64,000 nt of DNA from Ischnura elegans (lineage: Eukaryota > Arthropoda > Insecta > Odonata > Coenagrionidae). How positions within the stretch are numbered: position 1 is the stretch's first letter; each line of letters starts with the position of its first letter. The stretch is from assembly GCF_921293095.1 (NCBI RefSeq), contig NC_060248.1:130770972-130834971 (forward strand), written 5' to 3'. The notes under the pieces were generated by a model. The model was not told where the DNA came from. It saw only the letters and a list, made by a program, of their open reading frames with translations, and did no database searches. Below, one piece after another: positions 44,880 to 57,461 of this stretch. Both the position numbers and the translations under genes were made by a program.

Positions 44880-45297
44880 CGGCGAAGTAAGTGACACCAT
44901 TCATTTTGGTAATCGCGACACCGCTGCCATCCGTAATTTTGCGAGGAAAGAAAAACATTTAAATTCTCTCTGTTCTGCTGCTTATTTCCTTTATTCTCCT
45001 TCTTGATCACGTCTACCATAGTACGACGGTAGCGTAGGATATTTTTCACGTCGTCTGAGAAAATATCATCTCCGAATTTACTTAGTAAATTAAGCCTTTA
45101 TTTTTCTTTACGCTCAGGCAAAGATTCCCACTATAAAACGCCTAACATAATGGAAAACTGCACTTTTTATCAAATGAACAACTGAATCTGGTCGCCCTGT
45201 TCTGTACTATATCGATATCATATATTAGTTCAACTTAAAGCAACATGCTAGTAGCATACTCCGAGTGAGGCCTAACTAATCTTCGGATTATCTCTTT
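44880..45297 (-). mobile_element. LINE family B copy 4, internal fragment
   Basis: Matches 63600-64000 in order: GTTGCTATCC/CTGCCATCCGTAATTTTGCG, TTTAAATTCTCTCTGTTCTG, GATCACGTCTACCATAGTAC, ATATTTTTCACGTCGTCTGA and GTCGCCCTGTTCTGTACTAT. The 3' tail is absent and the coding region is badly decayed. Confidence 0.75.
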
Positions 45298-45775
45298 CAG
45301 GGTACATGCATGTGGAATTGTTTTTTTTCTGATTTCTATCTTCACAACTTGTTCGTTTCGTTCATGAGTGGTTGCTTGGGGGTGTTTGATCGGCGGTTAA
45401 ATGCCGTACACACTTTTCTTTCTTTTCAAATTCAACCACTAAGCAAATGGGCACCTACTTATGTGCAATTGAATTTACTATGTCGGAAATTTTAAGCATC
45501 TCTGCCATTTTTTTTCAAACGACTTTTCTCGCACGCAATCCTCGAATCGCTTATTTCGTGTTCTCTAATGCTGAGACGGCCATAACTCGAGAGTGTCTTC
45601 TCGTCACGTTCTGGCGTGTTTGCCAAGCCGTGACCTCCGAAGCGTGCGCCTCGCTGCGTGCTCTTCGCCCATTCCAAATTTTTATATAAGAAATTGTTGC
45701 CGCGTGCTGTACTCTGTACTTAATGAATTTCAATGGTTATCTTCAAGTTGTGATGCGAATAAGCCATCCCAAATA

Positions 45776-46431
45776 GGGTAGTTTCCTTCATCAAAGAATG
45801 CGAAATGAATTAATGCGATTCCTTACCCACCATTAGTGTATTCATAATATACAAATTATTTGGTTTTAGAAATCCCAGTTTAAACGAATGGCAATGGTAA
45901 ATTTTAACCACATTTGAAAAAGGCCAGATTGGCGCCCATGCGATGCCACTCCACGTGACGTCACAGGGACCTAGTTTCTATACGAGTAGATAGGAGTTTT
46001 ACATCGTATGAGATTACCAATGAATGCCTGAGGCACAGACTTCAGGGAAACATCTCTTAATAATCACCCATTAAAACTGCCTATGGTCGGAAAGTTTCCT
46101 TCGTTCGATAGGGGAATAATAATCCTTATTTCAGCCAAGCGCTACCTGCTAGCAGGGTACTCTGCTACCCGCTAGCAGCCTGCACCGTATCAGCGCTCAA
46201 AGCCTCGCCCCAAGGTCACCTCACGCGCCGACAGCTGCAACCAGAAATACGTCACACCGAGTTTTCCCAGCATTCCTATTTAGCCGTCGCGTTTTCGCGC
46301 GCTTGAAAATTTTCACTTTTCATTTAATCGTAAAAATAGATATCGTCATTAAAAAACTAAAAGCGTGAAATACGTACTCCAGGAATAATAATCTTTCGAT
46401 TTAGGCAATAAAAAATTATAGGAAACCTCCT
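45776..46431 (+). mobile_element. 0.65-kb MITE (family M1), copy 2
   Basis: It starts GGGTAGTTTCCTTCATCA and ends GGAAACCTCCT, with TA on both sides (45774-45775, 46432-46433). Full-length similarity to 4276-4920, including TACTCTGCTACCCGCTAGCA. Confidence 0.87.
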
Positions 46432-47254
46432 TATTAACAAGTATTAACGCGAACCCACGCATGAAGCACAGGCCAACCTTTGGCTGTTATCCTCGTATCT
46501 CCATAATGTCAATTGTAGCGCTATCTCGTTAATTACGCGTGGTGAACCCGCTGAACCTTGACTACTAAAATTCAAAAATTATCGGAACCATTGAAATTCG
46601 CTATCGATACCATCATATAACCGATTTACTGTTTGCATAATCAAAGATTTTTCATAAAGTATCTTCCTAGTAATTCCTATGTATGTCGCGTTTACCGCAA
46701 GTATAACACACATTGAATAATCGAAAGTTTATCTTTTATTATTATTTGGAAATGTGTTTTCCACGTGGGAAAGTATATGTTGCCTCAGTGTTTAAGTCTG
46801 TATTGAGGAAATCAATTGAGCATATTTAGTGAATTTACGAATTTTGAAAATTGTTTTTGCGGGCATTGAATTTCCTGGAAGGCATTATTATAATTTTGTA
46901 GCCTCAAAAATTGGGGAACACTTAGCTGCAACTTAGTTGGCTTTTACAAAAATCCAGCATTGATAGCGGATATGCCTGTGCGATTGAATTCCGATTCTAT
47001 GATGTATTTTAGCCAGTTAAGAAATATATTTTTTTATCCTTTTAAATATTTCCCTATCCATGTTTGCTCGAGATATTGGTTTCTATTGACTCAAGTGGAC
47101 CTATGTTGTGAAAGCCTTACAGTACATCATCTTGACACAGATATGGAAATCGAACATCTTCTACACCTTGTTACTAAGTTGACTCAAATTTTGAATTTCA
47201 ACTTGGTTTCTGTTGTCGATGGCATTAACTGCTGTATTCAGCTTATTAAAACCG

Positions 47255-47364
47255 CTTGTCTGTATCCACACACTTTTATTTAGACCGACCATGGTTTTGG
47301 CAACTTGTCCCATTATCAAGGAAACCATGGTCGGTCTAAATAAAAGTGTGTGCAAACAGACAAG
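47255..47364. repeat. 43-bp inverted repeat (hairpin)
   Basis: Arms 47255-47297 and 47322-47364 pair at 41 of 43 positions (core CACACTTTTATTTAGACCGA) around a 24-nt loop. Confidence 0.93.
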
Positions 47365-50300
47365 GTGTGTGGTCTTCATTTCTACGGATACTGAAGTCTT
47401 CTGACTTCTTTTCATCCCTGACATATAAGTACAACGCCCTTGCGTTCGTCATTTGTTTTTATTTACAGTTCATATGTTTAAGATTTTCTCTGGTCTTCGA
47501 AATTTATTTCTCAAGGTGTCTTTATAGGTATGATAGTATTTCTTGAATAGCTTCATTGTCTTTTTCCTCCAGTTCATCGAAGTATTTCTTAGCTATTTTT
47601 CGCACCACCTCTTTGGCTGCAGTTACTGAGTAATCGTGTACACCGCTCCATTACCCAAACATTGTCTTATTTTAAAAATAGAGCGCAGATGCCGATCGAT
47701 AAAATCGATCGATCGAATGGAGAGACGAAAACAGACAAGTGGTTTTACTAAGCTGAAGATTTCCACCGCATCACGCCGGACACTATCTTTTTAACTCCTG
47801 TAGTTGTCCTCTTTGAAATCAAGTATGATGCGAGCTTAGTCTCTCAAATGGAACTTTTTCTTCGACGAATATTCAGTGTCTAAATTCATGGGCTACCGGG
47901 AGTAAAATCATCTCGGTTTCGGTCAAAACTGTGTTTCATTGAAGGACAAAAGACAGCCGTGGAAGGCGTTAAAGTTTCTGTATTTCGGACGAAAAACGTG
48001 TGCAGTCGTTCAACGACCTCGAGTGAGTGCGATTGCCGCCTTCTATCTCCAGCCAAACCATTAAATGCCATTGACCTTGTGCTTCTAGTCATTGCGTTGA
48101 CGTTCGATAATGTTTTCTTCTCTAAGTTTATTTTGAATGTTTGTGTGTAGTTCATTGCCGAAGGTGTGCATCGGCGACTGAGAATTTCCCTTGAGACACT
48201 TTTGCGTGGGCACCTCGGTTGTGTATGTATGTGTTGTACGCTCTGAAGAGATTCGTGGAATCTGCTCACGTCTTCCTCTTTTGTGCCGCGTGCAGGCCAT
48301 CATCCGTGCCATTACTCATCACTTGCGAAAATTTCCGGAGATACTGTAATGCGAAGCTTTTTAGGTAGCGGTAATCTTAAATTTGTCTTAAAACTTCGAA
48401 ACCAAAAGATCAAATGAAAATCGATTGCATTTTTCTGCAGTGTGAGAAGTGCAGGTACCTACTTACAATTAGTAAAAATTTCCTTGCTGTACCTATAATA
48501 AGTTGATGTTTAATGCATGAATTTAAGTCATCAATCAGCGTAGTGTACAAATGGTAATACCTTGGTGTTGGTAAAAATATTACGGGCCCTAGTTATTACA
48601 TTTGTAATGCCTATTGCCATTTTCTTTGTCATTTAGTGTAATGACGGCCATAAGTCTAAACTTTTTGTCCCTCTGATTGGTCAGAATTAATCACATTTAA
48701 GTTCGCTGAAAATATTCGATTAGAGGCGTTTATCGATACCAACGACTCTCTATATATTTTGACTTTTTATCGAAATCTCATCTGCCTCAGCCTTGAAGAA
48801 GGATGAGTCCATTTAGATAGCATTCTAATCCTTGAAAGAATCAGAGAGGGGTGACATTGATTTTGTAATTGGGCGAATAATCACCGATACATTCTACAAT
48901 TATTCACTTCGGAAGAAATTTGATTTGCCTGAAGTGTGCCCCCGCGAGATTCGAGAAAACGTAATTTCATTACAAACCCAAATGATTTTTTCTCTTTGGA
49001 ATATCTGCGCTTCAAATGCAATTTAAATTTGTCATTTAAAAAATCTATTTGAAGTTTTTACATATTGGAGATTTTAGCTTAAAATATTGTACTTTCCAAG
49101 CTATTTAAAGAATCTTACTGAAAAAGCCTATCCTTCCTTGGACTCTAATGGAAAAGTTTACGCATGCTGAACGATGTAAGGAGAAAACGAAGGTTTCCAC
49201 GGTTTTTTGCTTCCAAATTATCCATTATGATGTGTAGCAACCACCGTGATATTAACCGAAAAATGAATAATGTGGAAAGTCAGCAATCTTTGGCGTAGGG
49301 AGTGAGACTGGATGGCCACTGACGAATCATTTCTTATGAGAGGGGTGACCCAGTAACGGCGAACCATGGCCGCAAAACATGGTTATTTAGTAATTTGATT
49401 GATTTGGGGAATTCACTATTTCAAGAAATGAAATGACGGTCATCCGACGACGCTGCAATCGGTGTATATTTCATTCAATGTGAGGAGAATTACTGAACAC
49501 GTCGTTCTGTTCTAGGCATGACTACGTGGAATTGACTTATCAGTACGGAAAAGTAATGATAGTGCATTTTTATTCCAAATGATATTTATTTATTGTTTTG
49601 TTTTTACTATAAACAAACATCTGCAACTATCCAATTTCTTCCAAGAATGTCCAGTTAATGTGCCTGATGATGTTCATAACCGAGGTCGCAGAATTGTTGT
49701 GCATTAAAAATATGCGGAACGACGTTATTATCATTACTATTTCATTCTGAAGGAGTGTTTTTCTTCCATCATGATGACGTAAAAATTTCACCGGATAGAA
49801 ACCAGAGTCGATCGTTTTCATATGTTCATGAAAATGAAATTTTCGTCATAGCATTGATATCGTATTACGAAGATCACGTATTACTTTGCCAAGACCTAAG
49901 CTTACGCTATATAAACGTTGTTATTTGTTCATAGGCCCAAAAGTGTATAATTTATTACCTAATTCATGTCTGAAATCAAAAAATAATAACTCGATTATGA
50001 AAAATATACAGTCTCGGTTGTGTACAATGCAAAGTATGGAGGATATTTTTCTTTGACATGTACGTACTTACTTCAATTCAAATGCTGTGCCTAAAATGTT
50101 TCTACAGTATGTCAGCATGACCCTATGTAAATAATGGTAGCCATAAAACAGGTTGTCCTTAATGGCTACCTAAAGTTAGGTACTCCTTGTATGTAATCAA
50201 TTCTATTCTCTGCTTTTTTATTTTTGGAGTAATAAAACAATTTATTATTATTATTATCATCCCTCGCTTCTTGGCGGAAATGCCTTCAGTTGAGGGAAGG

Positions 50301-50909
50301 AATAGAGTTTGAAAGACGAAGCTCAGCCCACGCGGTGGTCTTCGTGATTCGAGGAGGGCAGTTTGGCTCGAGGGGAAGATAGTGAGATATTCGGGGGGGG
50401 GGGAAAGGGGGTGTGAAGAAGTGCCCCCCGCCCCACCCTCCCCTCCCCTGTATCCACGGGAACATCTCGTCGCGCCGTGAACTCTTCTGAACCCGGGAGA
50501 GGGCGTTGAGGCGATTAGAAGCAGGAAGGAGGGACTCAACGCCCTCCGATGGGAAGTGCCACTCGTTCACGCCACCCCCCCCTCTAGGTCCCGTGACACG
50601 ATCCGAGCGTGACGATGCCTCTCCAATATACTTACATTGTGCTGTAAAAACCGCTTGCAGCGCGCCCAAACCAACCGCGGTTTCGGATGTACCTACATCT
50701 ACTGCCTGTAAAATAAAAAGCAAGATACTCGAGTTTGAGGAGCTCTTAGCGCTAAACGGAGCAATCAATTTCAATGCAACAAAAAGCATGCGAAAGAGAA
50801 TTTATTTCTACGTTGTATCATGTACTTTTAAAATATCTTCGGCTCGAGAGTATTTCGTGTACTTCATTTTTTCTCAAAAAAAGTACTGGTTTTTTCGCTT
50901 AAAATCAAG
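47365..50909. other. Intron 1, no gene recognised
   Basis: Mostly AT-rich intron. A CTGATGATG module sits at 49662-49687 and G/C runs at about 50392-50450. A minus-strand frame at 47886-48269 (127 codons) has no recognisable domain. Confidence 0.45.
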
Positions 50910-51112
50910 TTGCCCAGTTTTGAGCGCTTGGCGTTCCCGTAGTTTTTGTTCCTGTAACTTGCAATTTTGATTCAAAGAAGCCACATCTATTATTATCAGT
51001 TTGCCGAAAACAAATTGTTTATACCACTACAATTATTGGAGTTGTTGTAAACAACGAAAATCTCTGCTAACTTCGAAACCAGTGTGGGTCAATTGAAAAT
51101 TGATTGGTACTG
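50910..51112 (+). repeat. Interspersed repeat C, copy 1
   Basis: GCCGAAAACAAATTGTTTAT, GTTGTTGTAAACAACG, TCTCTGCTAACTTCGAA and GTGGGTCAATTGAAAATTGA recur in order at 53490-53890 and 54770-55025. No coding content or recognisable ends; class unknown. Confidence 0.8.
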
Positions 51113-51114
51113 TT

Positions 51115-51165
51115 CCGCAAGCCGCCTAAAACGGCGTGTGGCAGGGGATATAAGCACCCCAGCTG
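51115..51165 (-). repeat. Diverged LINE tail
   Basis: GCAAGCCGCCTAAAACGGCG followed by TGTGGCAGGGGATATAAGC has the layout of the A/B tails (GCGAGCCACC.., GGTGTTTGGCAGGGGGTGAT). Confidence 0.5.
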
Positions 51166-51267
51166 TTTGCACATTAAAAGCAAATGCTCAAACTAGATTA
51201 TTTCCAGCATATTCTAAAGTCCCTTTCGTGTTTCTAGTTCGTTCGTTTCGTGTTTCTCGTTTCTAGT

Positions 51268-51517
51268 TCGGGAGAAAAACGAATTCCCATGTCTAATCGA
51301 TCGGCAAAATATCTCTCATAATTTATCACTCCCATTATGCTGAGAGCCGCAAGAGAGTCAGAGGCTGTGCCCAACGCTTGAGCGATTGAAAATAGATATC
51401 TTTCTGAGCGGCACGGAGAACACTATATTATAACCCCACTACTGGTCCGACATAAACGATAAATTAAGAAAGATATTTTTCCGAACGGATAGTTGTGGGA
51501 ATTCGTTTTTCCCCCAC
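51268..51517. repeat. Candidate 250-bp inverted-repeat element
   Basis: GGGAGAAAAACGAATTCCCA at the left and TGGGAATTCGTTTTTCCCC at the right are inverted copies about 230 bp apart. There is no ORF and no second copy in the window. Confidence 0.5.
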
Positions 51518-51589
51518 ACAATGGAGGACTTTGATAAACACTAGGCGGAACTTCGTCAGGGTATTTCCTTTTTATTTCTTAAGGCTGGT

Positions 51590-51650
51590 ATCCTATAATC
51601 CCGCCACGCGCCTATTGATGCGGCTTGCAGTGTAACATGTAAGTAGATGA
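51590..51650 (-). repeat. Solo LINE tail of a related family, copy 2
   Basis: CGCCTATTGATGCGGCTTGC, AGTGTAACATGTAAGTAGAT resembles 15421-15520 (ATCCATTGAGGCGGCTTGC). A further scrap, CACTGTAACATGTAGATGT, lies at about 51953. Confidence 0.45.
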
Positions 51651-52810
51651 TCTACGAAAAAACGTAGGATTTTCCTTCCTCATAAGAAAATCTTTCTTTT
51701 TTGTAGAAACATTAAATTATGGTTTCGCTGATGGTAGGACCCGCCCGCCTTTGTGACATTGCGGGATTCCTCTTCCCTTCCCTCCCAACCCTATCCCGTC
51801 CCAGGAGGCGTCGTCGGGCTCCTATCGCAGCGGCGCCTCCTTCCTTTCTCCTTCCAGTCCTTCCCCTTCTGCGGTGCAGAGGTGATAACCTTCGGCTTCA
51901 GACTTCGGCCCAGGAGAGTAACCTCGCGAGCCCGCCGTAGGGTTTCGTATCCACTGTAACATGTAGATGTTCATGTAGAAGACATTTCAATATCGTGGCC
52001 AGTGAAGTTCGTGGTTTATTCCTGCGGTCACCGATGCTGTTTTTTTTGCGGGCTCCGTCTGAGTGCTCCATCTCCATCGCTTGATCCCCACCCCCACATT
52101 TAGCCTCACTCCCAGCGCGAACTATTTCGAGGCCATCAAAGATAGCGGCGACGAGAACGCGACCCGTAAATATTGACTGCTCTGATCGTTCCTGTTGTTT
52201 GGATTGCTTTGGTGGCGACGGAGGATCAAGGGACGTACTTCTTGCAATTGGACCGCTTGAGACTTCGAAGAGAGATACACTTTTTTGTGGCATATCGTGC
52301 CCGTATTTATCCCTCGAATCGGTCTTGTTTGTTTTAAGTTTCGCTTTTTTTCTAGCCTCAAGTGGGGGAGTCATTGTCTAAAATTGTAGTTATTCGTGTC
52401 ACAAGATAAAGTTAGATTAGTTCCAACATTGTTTTTTTAATCTATCCTAAGGAGGGGGGTTCTGACATAAATTTTTAGAAGTTTTTTCTATTCCATCTCA
52501 TTCAGCGCTGTTGATATTAAGTAACATCTTCATCACAGGGGAAGCACTCAGGACATCGACTTGCGGTTATGCCATATATACTAGGAGAGTGCTAAGGTGA
52601 GAACATGCTTTCGTGCAAGTAAAACTACTCGTTAGTAATGGAAATACGATAGGTTAGAATGCTAAGCGATTCGTGGATGTGTTAAAATATGCCAAAAAGT
52701 TTATGCAGATACATAGTGTTTACAAACGTAATAAGTAGATATTAATTACGTATCTAGATCACGTAGATGAATCGGTGTAGTTAAAGAGCGAAGAAAACAG
52801 CCATTACGAT

Positions 52811-53121
52811 CAGGGGCGCAGCCAGGAATTAAAGCTGGGGGGGGGGGGGGGGGGTAGGTGCAACTAATACCGGTGTGTATGGGGTATGGAATACCCACCA
52901 GGATAAGCGGTATATTATGCGAGATTAATAAATTGCGGAATTTTAAGATAAATAATTCGAAATGGTGAGTTTTACGGCTTTCTGAGGGATATTTTAATAA
53001 TCCTTACACTATTCTATTAGTAATATCAATCCAATAAAGTAAAATGGATAAACCTTAAATATTTCTCTGAGCTCTGGGGGGGGGTTTAACCCCCAAAAAC
53101 CCCCCTCTCGCTGCGCCACTG
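52811..53121 (-). mobile_element. hAT-like non-autonomous element with perfect 8-bp duplication
   Basis: It starts CAGGGGCGCAGCCAGG and ends CGCTGCGCCACTG, and is flanked by ATTACGAT at 52803-52810 and 53122-53129, a perfect 8-bp target duplication, the hAT hallmark. Inverted, the interior is closely similar to 12699-13016 (TGAGGGATATTTTAATAATC, GAAATGGTGAGTTTTACGGC). No transposase. Confidence 0.93.
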
Positions 53122-53489
53122 ATTACGATGCTATGCTTTTCTACATAAAGTCCTTTTGGAAATTTCGTTTGAATTTAAAAATTTCCTCTGGCAGCCAAAA
53201 GTAGATTATGATTGAAGTGAGCAGGTTCAGAGGCTGGCATCTTGGCTAGAAGTGAGGAAATGCCATTATTATTTACCTTAGGATGGATTATCTTCGTGGT
53301 GTGTGGTTGCGCACTTCTGATAGTGAATGATCTGATTTCTTGAGTGATTGAGTGAGCGATATCCATTGGATCAATTGTGAAGAAACGGTAACGATCGGCG
53401 TGATCGAATGTGTAGCATTCATTCAAGGAATAACCGCAGACTAGCCAGCGGCGTATTTCTACGAATTCACACGCAACTGCTTGTATCTT

Positions 53490-53890
53490 TCATGTTGCCC
53501 AACTTGGAGAGCTTGGTAATCCCGTAGTTTTCGTTCCAATAGCATGCAATTTTTACATAGGAAGGCCAAATTTATTATTAGTAGTTCGCTGGAAACAAAT
53601 TGTTTATACCACTAAAATGTTGTAAGCAACATGTAAGTAAGTAATGATTTGTTGTAAGCAACTCAAATCTCTTCTAACTTCTGAACCAGTGGGTCAATTG
53701 AAATTTGATTGGTCCTGTTTTGTTCCGTTAAATGTGAGTAATGCAGGCACATATAATTAATATAATAACATAAAAAATTAATAGCATTTGCATTAAATAT
53801 CACTAATAAGGTCAATACCACAATTTATTTATCTAGATGTTTCTATACGAGTATGTAGAAGTGCGCTACCGAATAAAATGCGCGCGAAAC
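53490..53890 (+). repeat. Interspersed repeat C, copy 2
   Basis: Matches copies 1 and 3 (GAAACAAATTGTTTATACCA, GTGGGTCAATTGAAATTTGA, ATTTATCTAGATGTTTCTAT). It carries a small internal duplication of the TTGTAAGCAAC region at about 53620-53665. Confidence 0.8.
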
Positions 53891-54711
53891 TGCATCAGAT
53901 ATTACGCTTAATCGCCATGTTCTTGAGCCTCCTTTAATGGAATCCCCTTGGGTTCTAGTTGAAATAGTCGACTTCATTTGTCGTAAGAAAGACACCCGTT
54001 CTTTCGGGAGCTTCAAACGATTTCATCGAATCAAATTCTCGAATCGCATTCGAGGGTAAGCAAGTTGGCATCTTTTGGAGACTCGTAAGCAGTTTTCTTA
54101 TTTGGCTGGCGCTTATAAAACTTCCCATGATCACATGCTAATGTGTACTTTGTGTAGAAACCGCTCACAGTCTCAGCTGTTCATTGAAATGTTGTCGGAA
54201 CGTCGCGTCCATTGCGGCGTTCTTAGCTGACGAAGGACTTGCTCGTTCTCATTTTTCTCCGCTTGTTTCACGTCAGGATTCCGTTGTGGGTGGTTTGCTA
54301 AATTGTTCATTCTCAACCGAAGTAATATTCTTGAAAATTATCATTTGTATCGTACCCTGTGCTGGTTATATTCGGAATTGGTCCTTTATTCTCGGATTTC
54401 CTCGTTTTATTTTATTTATGGACAAGAATAAAATTACTATCAACCATACGTCTTAAGAACATGGGTGTTTCTAGTTAAATATCATGTAATGGTGTATGGA
54501 GATTTTTGTAATGTGTGTATTGTCTTTTCTAACGTATTTCTTTTCTCATTACAGGTAAGTTTCGCTGATTGGTGCATTGATGTGTGCCGTTTGGAATCAC
54601 TTTTGTGCAGTGCTGCCGGTGACAGTGAGTGTATGGAATCCTCTCTCGCCCCTCATAACTTATTATATTCATCATTGGTACTTGCTTTTTTAAATTTCCA
54701 AATACACCGAA

Positions 54712-54776
54712 AACAGGTCACCCTGGATGCTCTGGATAGAGGTAACTTACGTTGACGGGACTCGAACCCACGACCA
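54712..54776 (-). repeat. tRNA-derived SINE (family S), head fragment
   Basis: Minus-strand GTGGTCGTGGGTTCGAGTCC, AAGTTACCTCTATCCAGAG matches the box B and body start of family S. It abuts repeat C copy 3. Confidence 0.65.
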
Positions 54777-55025
54777 CATCTATTATTGGCAGTTTGCCGA
54801 AAACAAATTGTTTATACCGCTTAAATTAATGCAGTTGTTGTAAACAACGCAAACCTCTGCTAACTTCGAAGCCAGTGGGTCAATTGAAAATTATTTGGTA
54901 CTGTTGTCTTCAGTAGAATGTTAGTAATTCAAGTGCATATAAAATGTGCATTAAATAACAATAATAGCGTCAATATCACTTATTATTTATCTAGATGTTT
55001 CTATGCGCATACCGGTAGCTCATTC
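54770..55025 (+). repeat. Interspersed repeat C, copy 3
   Basis: CCACATCTATTATTGGCAGT, GCCGAAAACAAATTGTTTAT, GTGGGTCAATTGAAAATTAT and ATTTATCTAGATGTTTCTAT follow the order of copies 1 and 2. Confidence 0.8.
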
Positions 55026-55689
55026 GTGGTACAACCAGACAGGTGACAACCAGGGGACAAAGGCGAACCCAGAGCTCAAAATAAAAGTAAATATCAAAAG
55101 ATATTGAAAATACTGCTAACATTTAACGAGTATGATCTACGTATATGCATTACGTTCTACGGAACACATAAACGGAACATTCATTACATCAACATTCTAC
55201 GGAAGACAACAGTAACAATCAATTTCTTTTTTAATCTAATATAATATAACTTTATTCCATTTATATTCAAATATATTACTTTGGAATTCACTTAAATAAT
55301 TGTGGAATATGTAGGTACCCCTTATTGAATAGTTTTGGGGCTACCATCTTACACTTTTTGTACAAGTCTGGTGCAAACATACATGAGAAATAAATTTATT
55401 TGTTTGCATTCAGTGATTTTTTATCTTACCGATTGCATTCACTTGCGATATTTCAAAAATGTACACAAGGGTAACAAACTTTCTTGCATAAACGCATAAT
55501 TACATACATGCAATATACCTTTTATTGAAAACGTTTTTATGTCACTTTTCTTAACAGAAACTACTTCCTCATACCTCATAAGCCATTTTTTGACTTCGTA
55601 TAAGCCATTTTTCATTTCGTATAAGCCATAAGCCATTTTTCGGTTCGTATATACTTCGTCTACATATCTCTCTATGAGTGTGCGTTCGT

Positions 55690-56085
55690 CTAAGTTGGCG
55701 ATCGCTTCTGCTCGTGATGTCGACTGCGGGAGCACGCGACTTCGGGAGGTCCCGAGGGTGGCGTGGCGGCGCGTGCCTTCCCTCTCCTCCGCCACGCCCT
55801 CGCAGCCAATGGGTCGACGACCCCCCCCACGCCTCCACCTCCCCTCCCCTATTCTGAGGGCCGGCCGACCCCCTGGCCACCCAACCCTCCCCCCCCTTGT
55901 GCCATTGTAATAACTCCCCCACCACCACCACTGACATAAGTGGCTCACGTTCAGCGTGGCCACCACGTTGGGGGTGGCTGCGGCGTGTCACGGCTGCACC
56001 CGTGCCCCCACACGCGCGTGCCTTGGCTCTCTCCTGCATCACGTCCCGAGGAGGCGTCCTGCTCTTCCCCATCTAGAAAAAAATC
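55690..56085. other. Intronic GC/CpG-rich island
   Basis: GC-rich stretch with C/G runs (CGACCCCCCCCACGCC at about 55818) inside AT-rich intron. The frames of 167 and 175 codons on the minus strand are compositional. No exon signal was identified. Confidence 0.4.
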
Positions 56086-56148
56086 TCTAGATTATTATTA
56101 CTATTATTCTCGAAGGATTACCTTCCTTTTTTCTAGCTGTTGCAAATA

Positions 56149-56808
56149 GGGTGGTTTCCTATTAATTTTTTATTGCCTAAATCGAAAGATTATTACTCTT
56201 GGAGTACGAATTTTACACTTTTATACTTTTAAATGACGATGTCTATTTTTTGCGATAAAATGAAAAGTGAAAATTTTCAAGAGCGCGAAAACGTGACGGC
56301 TAAGTGAGAATGCTAGGAAAACCCCGCGTGACGCCATTCTGGTTCCCGCTGCCGCAAAGAAAGGTGACCTTGGGGCGAGGGTGTGTGCGCTGCTGCGATG
56401 CTGGCTGCTAGCAGGTAGTAGAGTACCCTACTAGCTGGTAGCGCTTGGCTTAAATAAGGATTCTTAATACCCTATCAAACGAAGGAAACTTTCCGACCTT
56501 AGGTAATTTTAATGGGTGATTATTAAGATATGTTTCCCTGAGCTCTGTGCCTCTTGCATGCATTGGTAATCTCAGACGATGTTAAACTCCTATCTACTCG
56601 TATAGAAACTAGCTCCCTGTGACGTCACGTGGAGTGGCATCGCATGGGCGCCAATGTGGCCTTTTTCAAATGATGTTAAAATTGATCATTGCCATTCGTC
56701 TAAACTGGGATTTCTAAAACCAAATAATTTTTATATTATGAATACACAAATGGTCGGTAAGGAATCGCAATCAATGCCTTTCGTTTTCTTTGATGAAGGA
56801 AACTACCC
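56149..56808 (-). mobile_element. 0.65-kb MITE (family M1), copy 3
   Basis: Inverted relative to the other copies: it starts GGGTGGTTTCCTATTAATTT and ends GATGAAGGAAACTACCC, with TA at 56147-56148 and 56809-56810. Full-length similarity to 4276 and 45776. Confidence 0.88.
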
Positions 56809-57300
56809 TATTTTCCCTTCCAAAATCTTTCGCCACCGATGCCAACTTTTAGGGTCGTTCTTGATGTACGTGACTCAATCCTGCGTTCTCATCCTCGGTG
56901 TTTCTTAGTCTCAGACTTCAGTGAGCGTTCGTATTTTTCGACGGTAACTTCAACGCAACTCACTTAAGCTCTCTCCCTTTACAATCTCTGTTTTTACGTG
57001 GAACTAGGTATTGGTATTGTTTTCGGCAAGTTTCAACTCCAAACTTGCTAACCTAGTGGTGGCGGATTGGTTTCCCCTTGGATCAAGATGTCTGCAGTTG
57101 ACTACGGTCGAGGTCTCTTATCAGCTGGTTCCCTTCAGTGATAGAACTTCACCTTGTTGAATGTTCTAACTGCACGTATAAAGTAAATAGAGATATATTT
57201 GTTCTTCTTCTAAATAAATGGATAAAAATCTTGTATCTTGTGTGATGTTGGGCACGATATGGTGGAAGTTCTTAATATTATAAAAATTAGAAATTTCAAT

Positions 57301-57420
57301 ATTTCCACTGAGTTTTATTATTACACAACGCGTTTCGTCGTTACAAACAACATTATTACACTTGGTAATGTTGTTTGTAACGACGAAACCCGTTGTGTAA
57401 TAATAAAACTCAGTGGAAAT
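57301..57420. repeat. 55-bp inverted repeat (hairpin)
   Basis: Arms 57301-57355 and 57366-57420 pair at 54 of 55 positions around a 10-nt loop. The right arm reads TTTGTAACGACGAAACCCG and AATAATAAAACTCAGTGG. Confidence 0.95.
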
Positions 57421-57461
57421 GTAATACAATGTCTTATTTTAATAATAAGGATAAAAACTTA

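Noticed and set aside
55439-56072. Minus-strand frames of 175 and 167 codons; one repeats KNGLYEVK-like phrases
   Set aside because: The repeated peptide comes from a short ATAAGCCATTTTTC nucleotide repeat at 55580-55640; the rest is GC-rich composition.
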